From positions 370,001 through 434,000 of the forward strand of contig JASJOG010000043.1 in NCBI GenBank assembly GCA_030142905.1: a stretch of 64,000 nucleotides of DNA. The letters are read 5' to 3'. This document shows, one piece after another, positions 12,601 to 22,753 of the stretch. Both the position numbers and the translations under genes were made by a program. A model generated the notes under the pieces. The model was not told the DNA's origin and made no database searches. It saw only the letters and a list, made by a program, of their open reading frames with translations. The stretch's first letter is position 1; each line of letters starts with the position of its first letter. Origin of the DNA: Heliopora coerulea (lineage: Eukaryota; Cnidaria; Anthozoa; Scleralcyonacea; Helioporidae).

Positions 12601-15600
12601 GCCATATGCACGTATCTGTGTTTATTGCCTTGTGCGTTTGTATTGGTTAATTGGGTGAGTGTGTAACTTGCCAGAATTGCAAGTATAGCAATTATAGTAA
12701 GTAAATGTCGCAGCTCTTACAGTGTTAAAGATGTTGTCGAGAACCGACCCAAACGAAGAGACGGCAGTTGGAAACATCATTGGCCTGGGACACCAACTCT
12801 TACGACTCATTACTGGTTTTCTAGCGGTTAACCCCGAAAAACAAAAGAAGTATCTAAAAATTGAGGGTACTTTGGGCTCGAAAACTAGTGAAAGTTTACA
12901 CAAAGCTAAATAATAGCCTGCATTTTGGAATACATACTGTATATAGTTCAGTTGATGCGGTTTACGTATAAGTGCACTTTTATGGCTGAAATCATTCTAA
13001 TCCAAAATTCCTTAAATCATTCTAAACCAAGCACTTTCACAAGTTAACTGCTAACCAGTCAAACAGCAATGAGTTGTGGACAATAGTTGTGATTGGTAAA
13101 TGTCGGTAAAGAGCTGCGATGACAACAACATTTTATATCCCAAATTAATTCTTTTTTTTTCGTCTACAGGTGTACCCTTTCCTCTTAACTCTGTCGGAGT
13201 ACTTCCCCTAGATTTTCTGGACAATACTGAGCTGTACAAAGTGGATAACTTGTTTACTAATGCCAGGCAGATATTAGCTCAGTATCAAATTAAAGAACGA
13301 ATGAAGAAGGAGTCATCTCTACTGTTCCGCCAGTTCTCTGAGCTGACAGGTGAGACTAGTGTCACCTTTCATAAAATTTCTTGGAAAACAAATGCACGAG
13401 GTGCTCTTGAGGATTCTTTGATGTGATTTCAAAGTGCAAACTTCACATTTGAAACATTTGGTCTCCTTCTGTCGGTAGAGATAGAATTTCACTCGGTGAA
13501 TTCCAATCTCACTGCTACAACAAAAGTTTACATGTAAGTTTTGTGATATTATAATTTAAAATCAGTTACAAAATACTTCGAGAAAGCAAATGAACACTTG
13601 AGTTTTCAAGTTCGTATGGTAGTATGGTATACTTTTTCGGATTGAATTCACCCTTAGTCAGTCTCGATTCGAATCTGACTGGGGAGGAGGGAGCAGTGAT
13701 AAGTTCATTTGGTGATCGACAAATTTGAACTTACACCCCCGCTAAATTTTCTGGGGGAGGCCCTGATGTAACGAGTTTTAATGTATACACATCGCTATAT
13801 TGTACGCTCAATGGTCAGGGCGACTGACTGGTCATCAGATTGCCGGAAGGATAATTATGTTAACCGAACCAACCATTTGTGGACTGTATCTTGATGATCA
13901 TGCTTACAGTGTCCCATTGCTTATAAAAAAGTCACATGAAGTATAGCCTTCGCTCAAAGTCTCAGAGCTGCCACATATTGGTCGCAATTTCTTAGTGGTT
14001 ATTAAAATGTTATGAGTTAGATTCTGATCGATGGTCGAGAAAAGTTTTCGTGGGTTAACGTGGAAGGGAATGGCTCCAAACATCTGGCTACGTGTGTGAT
14101 GTTCAAAGTTCAATAGCCAACTGCATCAGAACACGTTTCTTTCTCTGACGAAGGGCCTTTGCTCAAAAGGTTGGAATTATTTGAGATCAATCACGGCAGT
14201 TACCAACCTTCGAACTTTACACCCTGATTTCTCTCTTTTCTCTTCCTTAGGGTCTATGCAAGTTGGTTATCTCCGTGATATCAAAGTATTCGCGAAAGCT
14301 GGTCACTACCAGAAAGCTCTGAACCTAAGCCGACATTTAATCGAGCTTTCTCTGAAAGGACTCAACTATTATCAAAACTACGACCGCATTCTCCTTAGTG
14401 TCATTATCACGCTGGGATTTCTGGGGTGGATTGGCTGCGTAATTGTGCAAGTTTTCCAGGAAGTCATACAAGATCCAGAGAAAGATAAGAAAATTGCATC
14501 GTCGAAGTCCTTTATCAATAAGATCTTTTTTGGCATGACATGTATCGCGATTATCCTCCTGCAAGTTGAAAAAGCTCCCATGATGCACTACCTCTACTGT
14601 CTTTTACCGCTGATATGTTGGACTTACGTAGCGCGGCAGTACAACTCTCTTCGAAGGCTTCGGGTATTTGCAGTCAACAGTCATACCATGAAACTCGTCT
14701 TCACTCTCTTGCTGGGCGCACTGGGTTTAGAAGTATTAATTATCAGTTTCTTTTATCGTCATATCCTCTCGGTTGGACTAATTCTTTTAGCTAGCTGGCC
14801 GCTTGTGACACCGCTGTACAGAACGCATATCTTCTTAGTCATACTATGGACTTTACACTGTCTGACGCTGTCATGCTTTCCATTGCTCCCTGTGGTCGGA
14901 CGAGACCATAATTACCCCCTCGTGACCCTTGCTGGCCTCTTGTCCTTTATAGGAGTTGTTATAATTCTGTTCGTATACCGCAAGAACCCGGACTGCGACC
15001 AAAAGACCAAGACAGTTTTTGGCCTACAGATTGTTATTCTTATAGGGTCAATTGCCGTTGTAAATCACACAGCATATAGTTTATCTATGAAAAAAGGATT
15101 GCCTCGACTCAATCAAATTTTCAGTTGGTCAACCGTAATTTCTTGTGTGATTCTTCCCACGTTAAGCTCTGGGGCATTAGTTCTACGTCTGTTGAGCACA
15201 ACAATCTCGCTAATGTCGGTCTATTTTTTACTAAGCACCTCCTACGAAGGACTCTTCCTCGTGGTGCTGGCGTCTACAATGGTAGTCTGGTTAAACCTGG
15301 AGCATCAACTATCGCAAGCGAAGAACAATATTCTTGTAAAAGACGACAATAGTAAGACCTATGACGTTCGAGGCACTTTATCAAGAATTCCCGTCCACGA
15401 CCCGCAGGATTCACGCGTGAGAGACGTGTCTTCTGATGACCTTCGTTGTGCTTTCTTCTTCGTCTTTTTCATCATCATTGCATTCTTTGGCACAGGCAAC
15501 ATCGCGAGTCTCAACAGTTTTGATCCTTCTGCCGTCTACTGTTTCCTTACCATCTTCTCACCATTTATCATGGGATCTCTCTTATTATTCAAGGTTGTCA

Positions 15601-15887
15601 TCCCGTTTATCGTGGTCACGTGTGTGTTCGATGCTGTCCACGTGGTATGTCGGGTTCCCGTCAACAGGTTATTCCTGCTGGTGTTGGTCATTACGGACCT
15701 CATGGCGCTGCAGTTCTTCTACCTCGTCAGGGACCAAGGGAGTTGGTTGGAGATTGGGACTAGTATTAGTCATTACGTCATAATGTTGTCGTTTATTATA
15801 TTTCTTTTACTCATTTTTGGCGTCGCTCGGTATTTCATAAGAACCACGAGGTGGACGCTTGTTTCGTCGAAGACTCATCTCCAGTAA
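6646..15887 (+). CDS. PIGN: GPI ethanolamine phosphate transferase 1 (PIG-N)
   Basis: Five coding exons: 6646-6997, 10727-11011, 11707-12069, 13170-13349, 14251-15887. All four introns are GT-AG and phase 1. The product is 938 aa, close to human PIG-N (931 aa). The enzyme adds ethanolamine phosphate to the first mannose of GPI-anchor precursors on the lumenal side of the ER. The order is an N-terminal signal anchor, [35 protein letters not shown] and [13 protein letters not shown] (alkaline-phosphatase-superfamily catalytic region), then [10 protein letters not shown] and [16 protein letters not shown] (metal ligands), followed by a long hydrophobic C-terminal half (roughly residues 460-930) with many membrane segments and conserved [14 protein letters not shown] and IGTSISHYV. 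The ATG at 6646 is chosen because upstream in-frame sequence has no ATG. All expected key motifs are intact. Confidence 0.96.
6998..10726 (+). other. PIGN intron 1
   Basis: 3.7-kb intron between AAAAG/GTGTGG and ATTTAG/GTTGG. No embedded gene is seen. It contains an (AAAT)n-type microsatellite, listed separately, and otherwise ordinary AT-rich sequence. Confidence 0.7.
7741..7860. repeat. AAAT/GATA-type microsatellite with imperfect inverted half
   Basis: 7741-7800 is made of AAAT, AGAT and AAGT tetranucleotides. 7801-7860 is rich in TTAC/CTTA units that are roughly complementary (e.g. GATAAGTAAGT versus ACTTACTTTCTTAC). The two halves could pair as an imperfect hairpin in intron 1 of PIGN. 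Confidence 0.6.
11012..11706 (+). other. PIGN intron 2
   Basis: 695-bp intron bounded by TCTTG/GTAAGG and TTCAAG/GACTGG. Its right half carries a decayed copy of part of exon 3, listed separately. Confidence 0.8.
11444..11552 (+). pseudogene. Relic of a duplicated PIGN exon 3
   Basis: The frame beginning at 11476 reads [20 protein letters not shown] and continues LF. The true exon 3 has [20 protein letters not shown] followed by MY at the same place. The shared start CAAG plus ACT also resembles the exon 3 acceptor. The copy lacks the GHAH metal-binding motif just upstream, and similarity fades after about 25 codons, so it cannot substitute for exon 3. It could be a dead tandem exon duplicate or debris of a PIGN paralog or pseudogene. 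The similarity is clear at the amino-acid level and only patchy at the nucleotide level apart from ATATCTGAAGAG, which suggests it is old. Confidence 0.6.
12070..13169 (+). other. PIGN intron 3
   Basis: 1.1-kb intron from GATTG/GTGAGT to CTACAG/GTGTACC with a strong polypyrimidine tract. It holds an AT-rich stretch (about 12280-12321) and a tRNA-derived SINE inserted directly after it. The remaining open frame around 12730-12910 has no recognisable domain. Confidence 0.7.
12322..12570 (-). mobile_element. tRNA-derived SINE, copy 1
   Basis: This 250-bp segment matches 43800-44050 over its full length, starting at ACTGGATAACCCTATCAGC in both. On the minus strand it begins with a tRNA-like head: TGGTAGTGCACG (A-box-like), then CACTGTGACTAGGGTTCGACTCC, which contains a perfect pol III B box GGTTCGACTCC. 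A conserved body with GGTTTCCTCC and a tail follow. This is the structure of a short interspersed element transcribed by RNA polymerase III. It sits in PIGN intron 3 in antisense orientation. Confidence 0.75.
13350..14250 (+). other. PIGN intron 4
   Basis: 901-bp intron from GACAG/GTGAGA to CCTTAG/GGTCTATG. The open frame of exon 5 runs back into the intron to 14181, but the acceptor at 14249-14250 marks the true exon edge and conserved PIG-N sequence starts there. It carries a repeat segment near its 3' end. Confidence 0.7.
14131..14215 (+). repeat. Interspersed repeat with hammerhead-like core, copy in PIGN intron 4
   Basis: The segment around TTCTCTGACGAAGGGCC, a central GGTTGGAATT and ATCACGGCAGTTA matches 46151-46235. 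It contains CTGACGA (14145-14151), a possible stem II (GGGC..GCTC) and then AAAA where GAAA would be expected, so the ribozyme-like core is broken. It ends about 40 bp from the exon 5 acceptor. Confidence 0.5.
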
Positions 15888-16121
15888 GACAAAACTGAAA
15901 TTACTGTGACAAACTGCCTTACTTTTTATCCAGATCATTATTCTGCCGCCAGATTCGCAACGCTTCTTCATCGACATGTCAGCGTAACTCCAACCAGCCT
16001 TGTTAAATTATCGCGCAATTTTGAATTTGGTGGAGAATTTTGGTTTACTTTATAATCGTATTCAAACGAGATTTTGACATTATCACATAAACTGATAAAT
16101 CGAATGGTGGGATTAATGCCC

Positions 16122-16453
16122 GTTTCCACGGCAACAACAGTTATTGAAAATAACCTCGAAAACTCGGCTTTGTCATAAAAATTTGGCAGGATTTTCCTTC
16201 ACGTCGAAAGTCGTTTGATGAAAACTTAAAATCATGTTAAACAGAGGAATCGCGCCGTACTTATACTACAATGTACTGAACCACGACTTCGTTGAAAAGT
16301 TCCGAAAATGTCTATTCAAATATTATCAAACTGGTGTTAGAAAATAAGATTTGTTTACATGGTTCAAGAAGAGTTAATGACTTGCATTTTCCATCAGCCC
16401 AGGAAAGATGAGTTTTCGAGGTTCTTTTCAATTACTGCTGTTGCCATGGAAAC
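16122..16453. repeat. Foldback element with 44-bp inverted arms
   Basis: Left arm 16122-16165 starts GTTTCCACGGCAACAACAG. Right arm 16410-16453 ends GCTGTTGCCATGGAAAC and is its reverse complement with a few mismatches; both contain AACCTCGAAAACTC or its complement at the inner ends. The 244-bp spacer has no coding signature. This fits a non-autonomous foldback transposon or MITE remnant. Confidence 0.65.
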
Positions 16454-16728
16454 AAGGAAGATCCTTAGTATGCCCTACCAGCTTAACCTCCTATCATTGC
16501 TTTCCCCCCCTGCCAAATTTGGAGTGATGGGCTGTGACCATTCCAGAGTTACTTCCAAGGAAGCATGAGGTGCAAAAAACTATGTTCAGCCACCTTAACA
16601 TTATCCTATTAACATCCTATGATATTTCCAAGCTCTCATACTTCCAACATATAAATCTCATCTATATCATTATTAATATATAGTGGCTTCCGCTTAGGTC
16701 GCACATATATGTCGAACTTGCGCCTTGG

Positions 16729-16815
16729 CTCCCCATCTGAATCTTGGTAGCTCAATGGTTAGAGCGTCTCACCGGTCGTCGTCAGGTTGCGGGTTCGATC
16801 TCCGTCTGGGGCCCA
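16729..16815 (+). repeat. tRNA-like sequence (SINE head or tRNA pseudogene)
   Basis: The sequence has TAGCTCAATGGTTAGAGC (D-arm/A box) and GCGGGTTCGATCTCC (T-arm/B box) at tRNA spacing. The 5' flank does not pair with the 3' CTGGGG to give an acceptor stem, and the anticodon arm pairs poorly. It is therefore unlikely to be a working tRNA gene. A tRNA-derived SINE head is the better explanation. Confidence 0.55.
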
Positions 16816-18668
16816 GAAATCGTTTTTCTGACGATAGAGCTTGACGATCAGTCATCTATCATCTCATTATCCTACCCGCTCGAACTTATCATCATCGCTT
16901 TCTTTGTCTGCCAGACTACAGACAATGGGCTAAAATCATTCACAAGGTATGTCCAAGAGAACCATGAGGTGTGACAAACTATCCAAACCGTGTTCAGATA
17001 CCTTGAGCTATAACACCTTTGGCGCCGTCTGAAATTCAAACTTTGGATGTGCAATATAACTTAACTTTATTTTAAACAACTTGGAGATAACACTTCGCAC
17101 TGAATACATACCACGGTGATATCTTTAAGATTATTTTCAAAAACGACAAGTAGTGCCACATTAATTTGTTTTCAACACAACATGCGGGATAGAACTCTTC
17201 GTTTCTCTTTGTGGTCTCCACAACTTCAAGACAGGTTGAAATAAATAATGGCTTATAAGTTCCCAGCGAAGATGTGTAAAGATTTATAAAGCACTGGATA
17301 CCGGGCGAAAGTTGGAAATTGGAGCTATATATAAATCGAAGGGAAAAGTTCTAATATACGATGAATAGGTTTTCGTAGTGAATTGATATAAAATCCCCAC
17401 AAACTTTCACATTCTTACTCGTGACGTTGTCAGCTTCTTAAACTCTACCTTTTCATTATTTCTTTTTTCTGTCGTTCTTTGAAAAAAAGAACAGAATTTG
17501 AAACCTAAATGTTGATCGAGCAACCAAAATCAACACTTTGGTTACCCCTTGGGCAATTGAAGTTCAATTATCTTTCACACGAATTCACTCAGAGGCAGAT
17601 GCGAGAGGTGAACCGGAGGTGTGCCTAAATATTGCCAAATTTTTTTTGACTAAGGTACCATTTCAACGAAGTGAGCGTTTCAGGAAAAAGTTTTACATTT
17701 TCCATCGCGAGACATGCTTTAACCCTTTCACTGCACGAACTCTCACTTTGACAAGTAAAATCATCTGGCGTTAGGCAGAGTAAAATAATACAATTCTTAT
17801 GCCGCCGGAAAACAGCAAATGCACGCGATGACAATATTGAAATGTTCAATGGATGTTAAGATTTTGTTGACGAAGTTCAAACATCGTCCAACATCTCTCA
17901 AACGTTCACCGCATGAAATTAAACGATTTCGCTATGGGCCACGTCGAGTTCAGAAATGTTGAAAAATGTTGAATCAAATTTTACAACTGTTGTAGGACGA
18001 TTTGACTTTAAACAGGTCCCGTGATGATATTGTAAGCCATGATCAATATAGAGTTCAAAATTAAACATAAGATGAAATATTAAATTTGAATAGCTTTTCT
18101 GCATATATTTTGATCAGATGGGCTGACAATATTCATTGTGACACTTTTTGATAATTAAAACTCGATAAATTTGCAACTAGTTAGTAAGTGAACATAATGG
18201 TTTGTTGACAGTGAAGTTTTTCAAATCTGTTATTTTTTATATATTTCACGGCCAACTGGCTCAACCCAAGTCGATGGACCTGACTTTCAAATGCGAACAA
18301 CATGATGCCTGGTCACATGATCAATTCCTTAGGTCAAATGGTCGAAGGCCACTTCCACGGCATTCACATGATTTAATTATTCAGAGAAACTGGAGCATTT
18401 AAATCGTATTGAGGGAATCAGCCTTAAGACTTTGTAGTCTTCAAGACACCATTTACAATTGATTCAGAAATGTCAATCACTCAAGAAATGATATTAATCT
18501 CTTCCGCCTTTAAAATGGCTTAGGGATCATTAAAATATATTGAACCGGGACTTCTTAACAAAAGAAAGCAAAACCAGTATTTCGGTTTTAAAATTTAGAA
18601 TAAACACATCAAGTTTGAAACTAAAGGCTTCTTATCTTCACCTTGGACCTAAGAAGGAATTATAAATT

Positions 18669-20966
18669 ATGAAGTTCTCTGTTTTGTTCGCGACTTTTTG
18701 TTTGCTTTTCAATTTAACATGGAGTCAGGTCAGTCAAACAATAGAATAAAGTAGAAAAGAGATGTTTGAATGAATTTCAGTGAGGTTGGCAATCTTAAGG
18801 TAAAATTGAAGTAGTTTTATTGTTGGATCAAATCACAGCAGTTCATGATGGATTTTTGGCCTTTCGTTAATGTTAAGTTTTTAAGTAAGGTAGTTCACCC
18901 AATTAAAAGTGTACTCACACCAGTCATTGCAATGAACTTGGGTTGACCTGCAGTATAATCGGAGAACGGTTCAGGTGGTCTCAGGCAAAACTCGGCGACG
19001 CATACGTATCGTTGGAGGTGATGGAATAAAGCTGCACCTATCCTTATCTTCCAGCCATAGTATTGAGCTTCATAGCAGTGTTTTACCTTTGACTAGCACT
19101 AGTTAATGAAAGAGAGTCTTTTTACTGTTTCTTTTTTACCAGCAGGGAAGACACTGAAAATTTCAAAATATATCACAGCTTTCTTCCTACACTCTTCTTT
19201 ATCAAAGTACTCGTAGTTCACAGTTTCCCTGCTCTGCCATTTAGTTATCGATGGTTTCACTCTGCTTCCTCGTGGCTTTTATTTTTCAGATTCAAAGACG
19301 TTGTCAGCTACAGGTGTACAGCGAAGGACTTCAATGCAAATGCTGCAATATCAACAGCTTTTTGTGTTACAACCACTGCTGTCCTGTGGGCTACCAATGC
19401 AGTAAGTCAAATTGATAGACTAGTAAGGTTATATGTCATAAAGGCTGCTAGTAAAAAAAGTCATTCTCATCTACTTAAACATTCGTAAAACATTTTCAGC
19501 AAATTTAACCCGAATTAAAATTGTTACTAAAGCTGTGTGTGTATTTTGTAAGGTTAGGGCAATCACTGAAGCTACGTTCGCAATTCAGCAATGGTCTTTG
19601 GATTCAAAAAGTATTTGGAATCGTTGGCCGTTTACACGGGAAAAAGTATCTTGATTAGTTACTGCTCGTGTTGACACAGTGTTTCCTTATCTAAGACGTG
19701 AAGTAAATCCTTACAAATTCTATAGAAAGTAACCTCGAACAACCGAAAAAATTACTTCCATTTTCTGTTATATTACAGCCCCTGATAAAAAAAAATTGTC
19801 CCGTCACTGGCTACTTCCGCTGTTATACACAAAAACGAAGAAAATTCAGTGTAAACGGCTACTTGGAATGCGAACAAAGTCTTCGGGTTGCCTATGAATT
19901 CGAAGAAATTTGGTCTAGTGTAAGCGTAGCCCGAGTTAGATTCTACATCTTGGATCGGGAACAGAATTATATGTACACAAAACTCGTAATTAGGACGTGT
20001 CTGACACGGAAACCATAAGCTACAAGGATTTATCTCAAAAATTGTTTTTAACACAGCTTTTCGTCATGTTAGAACAATCAATGCCCAGGGCTTAAAAATA
20101 TTCTTTGATGCTGATTTTTTAAACCAGTCTAAAAACGCTTTTTATCCGGTTTTTATCTGAGTCTAGCTTGTATTCTTTATCTGTCAAAGTCACTCTATCA
20201 AGAAACATTAACTGTTTAAAGAGATGAATTGTTGATTTGGATGTGGTTGTATCCTTTAACAAGGGAAGGGTAATCGGCCGTGGTGTGAAGGTTCAGGATA
20301 CTCCAAGGAGAATAAGAAGGACTGGGTAAGAGCAGTGGATAAGGAAAGCGCACGTATCGATGAATGTGATAACGATGAAGCAAAAAGGTGAGAAATAAAC
20401 TGATTTATCATCTGCGACGGTCATACAGGATGTGAACTAATGAGCAAATAAAATTCAATGGAGACGGATGATCGATAGGAGGAAAGGAAGGGGGGAAGAA
20501 GGGAATTGGAAAGGGATGGGAAAAATGGGTAAGGAATTGAAGAAATGGAAAGGGAAGAAAGAAGGACGGGGTAAGAAAGAAAAGGAAAGCGAAAGAAAAA
20601 AAGGAAGTTTGGAAGAAGAGGATTATGAAAGGAAGGAAGGGGGGAAGGGAAGGAAGGAAGGGAAGGAAGGGAAGGAAAGGAAGGAAGGAAGAGAAGAAAG
20701 GAAGAGAAGGAAGGAAGGAAGGAAGGAAGGAAGGAAGGAAGGAAGGAAGGAAAGAAAGAAAGAAGGAAGGAAAACAGGGAACACGCTGGAACAGGCGAAA
20801 CAAAGCTTGTTTCATCTAGTTCGCTCACCTTTCTATTTTCGCTAACATTTACTCTGATGTTTTTATTATAGACACCAGTATCTTGAAGGTAGAAGACTCA
20901 CTGCTTTTTACACCGGACGTAGTGGACTGTGATGGATCTGAGATTACACTTTGCTGTATCATTTGA
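18669..20966 (+). CDS. Small secreted cysteine-rich protein, 88 aa
   Basis: Three coding exons: 18669-18728, 19290-19401, 20872-20966, with GT-AG junctions (CAG/GTCAGT ... TTCAG/ATTC; TGCA/GTAAGT ... TATAG/ACAC). Exon 1 encodes a signal peptide, MKFSVLFATFCLLFNLTWSQ, and its boundary falls at the likely cleavage site. The mature part of about 68 aa has 11 cysteines, in the order RC, QCKCC, LC, HCCPVGYQC, DC and LCC, and ends CCII. An AATAAA signal lies 31 nt after the stop (20997). The gene was assembled by eye; it is convincing because signal peptide, splice sites, frame and poly(A) signal agree. I do not recognise the family. The CCPVGYQC motif resembles a half granulin motif, but the spacing is not a full granulin. 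An extracellular structural or defence role is possible but not shown. Confidence 0.65.
20461..20782 (+). repeat. Purine-only GGAA/GAAG microsatellite tract
   Basis: More than 300 bp in intron 2 of the small secreted protein gene is almost entirely A and G on the plus strand, ending in a regular (GGAA)n run (about 20708-20750). Both strands appear open for over 100 codons, but only because of low complexity (Lys/Glu/Gly/Arg on one strand, Ser/Phe/Leu/Pro on the other). Confidence 0.9.
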
Positions 20967-20996
20967 TATGTAATTTTCATGCTTGCACGTGACAAG

Positions 20997-21002
20997 AATA
21001 AA
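20997..21002 (+). terminator. Poly(A) signal of the small secreted protein gene
   Basis: AATAAA, 31 nt after the TGA stop and the only canonical signal in this short 3' flank. It supports 20872-20966 as the terminal coding exon. Confidence 0.6.
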
Positions 21003-21401
21003 ACTATGGATTAAACAATATTTCGTTTTAACATTTTTGGGGAAGGAAAACAAGTAATCACTCAAAGGCGTGACGAGAGTTGATAAAAATTGTTTGCCTT
21101 TCGAAGTAGAAGCTCCACGAGAGAATTCGGAAGTTTAAAAAGTGTTACCACTCTGAATTGGGAAAGTTCGTAATTCTTTTCGGTGCGTAACCAACTTTTT
21201 AATATTTACTCTGACTCACGCCAGACAATTTTCCTCGTCAGAGGGAGACACCTCGGGCTGGAAAGGCTTAACCCACCATCGTAAATTGCTTGTCAAAGCT
21301 CTCGAGCACTGAAGTTTTTTGTCTTCCTTGCGTAAAATACTTTTTTTTCCCTTCGTGTTAAACTTTCTGCATGCGGAGGGTCAGTTTTTTCAGCAGCGCC
21401 G
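21003..21401. other. Short gap between two convergent genes
   Basis: About 400 bp separates the 3' end of the small secreted protein gene from the stop codon of the minus-strand SGNH/granulin gene. It should hold the 3' UTR of the latter. No canonical minus-strand AATAAA is evident. Confidence 0.5.
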
Positions 21402-22251
21402 TCAAACCGAAGTTTGCACCGAGATGTTCTTATGACAAAAACATTTCATGACCCAGCACTTCGGATTAGAAACCCAGCCTTGGTCACAATAGTGGTTATC
21501 ATCACCACATTGAACAAGGTTCAACAAGTGACAACAACCCACCCCACTCTCCGTGTACTTGATCTTACAACACGCACTACAAGGGGGGCATCCCACGATC
21601 ACATTTGTACCGGCACAACGAACCCACTCGGAAGAAACTCCCGCCATCCCTTCCATTAACTTCGACGGTGGTGGATTCTTGTCGAGTAGAATGCGCTTTG
21701 ATAATTCAGCAATGTGTCCTGCAATTTCGTAAGAACCACGGCTATTGAAATGGTGATCGTTTGAAGGAGAGCGAAATATTCCATATTTCTGAAAATGCTG
21801 TGTGGTGTTCCTTTGGCAAAGGTCTACTACAGTTTGATATAAATCATAGACCATGACCTTAGGTGGTACTGCCATAACTTTGACGGCCTCACTGTTGTAC
21901 CTCGCGATGTCTCTGTTGATTCTTGGCTTGTGTGGAGCTGGTGTGGTGGTTAGGAACACCAACTTGGACCCAACCCTGTCGAGCTGTTCTTTGATGGAGG
22001 CCAAGTTACTGGAATATTCCTCCAGGGTGATGTCCATGAACTTCTTGTCATATAAATACGTGATGTCATGAAGGCCAAAGTTGAAGAATATTACGTCATA
22101 AAATGTTGAATTCCCCGACGTGGTTCGGAGGAACATCGGTAGACAATGAAGACCATACCTACTGTCACGTGCTCCGCCATATTGGTCGTCCACGGGAGAG
22201 CGCTGAACACGGCAAACATCTTTGAGTCGATCTCGTAGGAATGGTGTGTAA

Positions 22252-22753
22252 CTAAACATGAAAAGGGAAAACTAAAGAGATGAGCCACCTGACACGAGAT
22301 AATAATAATAATAATAGTAATAATAATAATAATAATAATATGAATGAATGAATGAATGAATGAATGAATGAATGAATGAATGAGTGAGTGAATGAGTGAG
22401 TGAATGAATGAGTGAGTAAATGAAGGAAAAAACACCAAGAAAAAATTAACCACATAGAAACTCACTACTAACATAAAAATAATTATTAGAAATTAACCAG
22501 AATGAAAAAACTGAACACACCAAGTTTCAATAAAGTCTACCTGAAATAGTATTCATTTTAAAAACATTTCCGTATACTTTTGCAATGAATGTATATGTTA
22601 ATACGCAAAGTTTACTCCAGGTCTCTAAATCTTTTCAACGACAATGACGATACGAAATTTTGAGTGGAGGAAATAAAACTTAACGAAAATAGAATCTTTG
22701 ATGCAGTGCATCCATTTTTGTTTAAAAATAACTGTGCATTAAACAATCCTTAC
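22252..22753 (-). other. Intron of the interrupted SGNH/granulin gene
   Basis: 502-bp intron that includes an (AAT)n run next to a (TGAA)n run close to its 3' splice site. The remainder is AT-rich without features. Confidence 0.75.
22299..22425. repeat. (AAT)n followed by (TGAA)n compound microsatellite
   Basis: 22299-22340 is mostly AAT trinucleotides. 22341-22425 is TGAA and TGAG tetranucleotides. On the minus strand this creates an artefactual Ser-Phe-Ile-His repeat frame. Confidence 0.9.

Larger units (their letters stand above)
15888..18668. other. Intergenic region between PIGN and the small cysteine-rich protein gene
   Basis: No protein gene is supported. No canonical AATAAA is obvious just after the PIGN stop codon. 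The region holds a foldback repeat (16122-16453) and a tRNA-like element (16729-16815), listed separately. The part from 17000 to 18600 shows nothing I can identify. Confidence 0.5.

Noticed and set aside
12722..12913. Possible alternative PIGN exon in intron 3 (63-aa frame)
   Set aside because: The frame is open but has no similarity to PIG-N and lies in repeat-bearing intron; both strands are open.
14181..14250. Extension of the PIGN exon 5 frame upstream to an ATG-like start (24 codons)
   Set aside because: The CCTTAG acceptor at 14250 and the onset of PIG-N-like sequence show that these codons are intron, and they overlap an interspersed repeat.
16744..16815. Functional tRNA gene
   Set aside because: A and B boxes are present, but the acceptor and anticodon stems do not pair, so it is called a tRNA-derived repeat.
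20408..20845. Long open frames of 120-135 codons on both strands
   Set aside because: They translate a polypurine microsatellite and have no non-repetitive coding content.
22091..22474. Ser-Phe-Ile-His repeat protein on the minus strand
   Set aside because: The repeat is an (AAT)n/(TGAA)n microsatellite, and the frame overlaps the splice acceptor of the SGNH gene in another frame.
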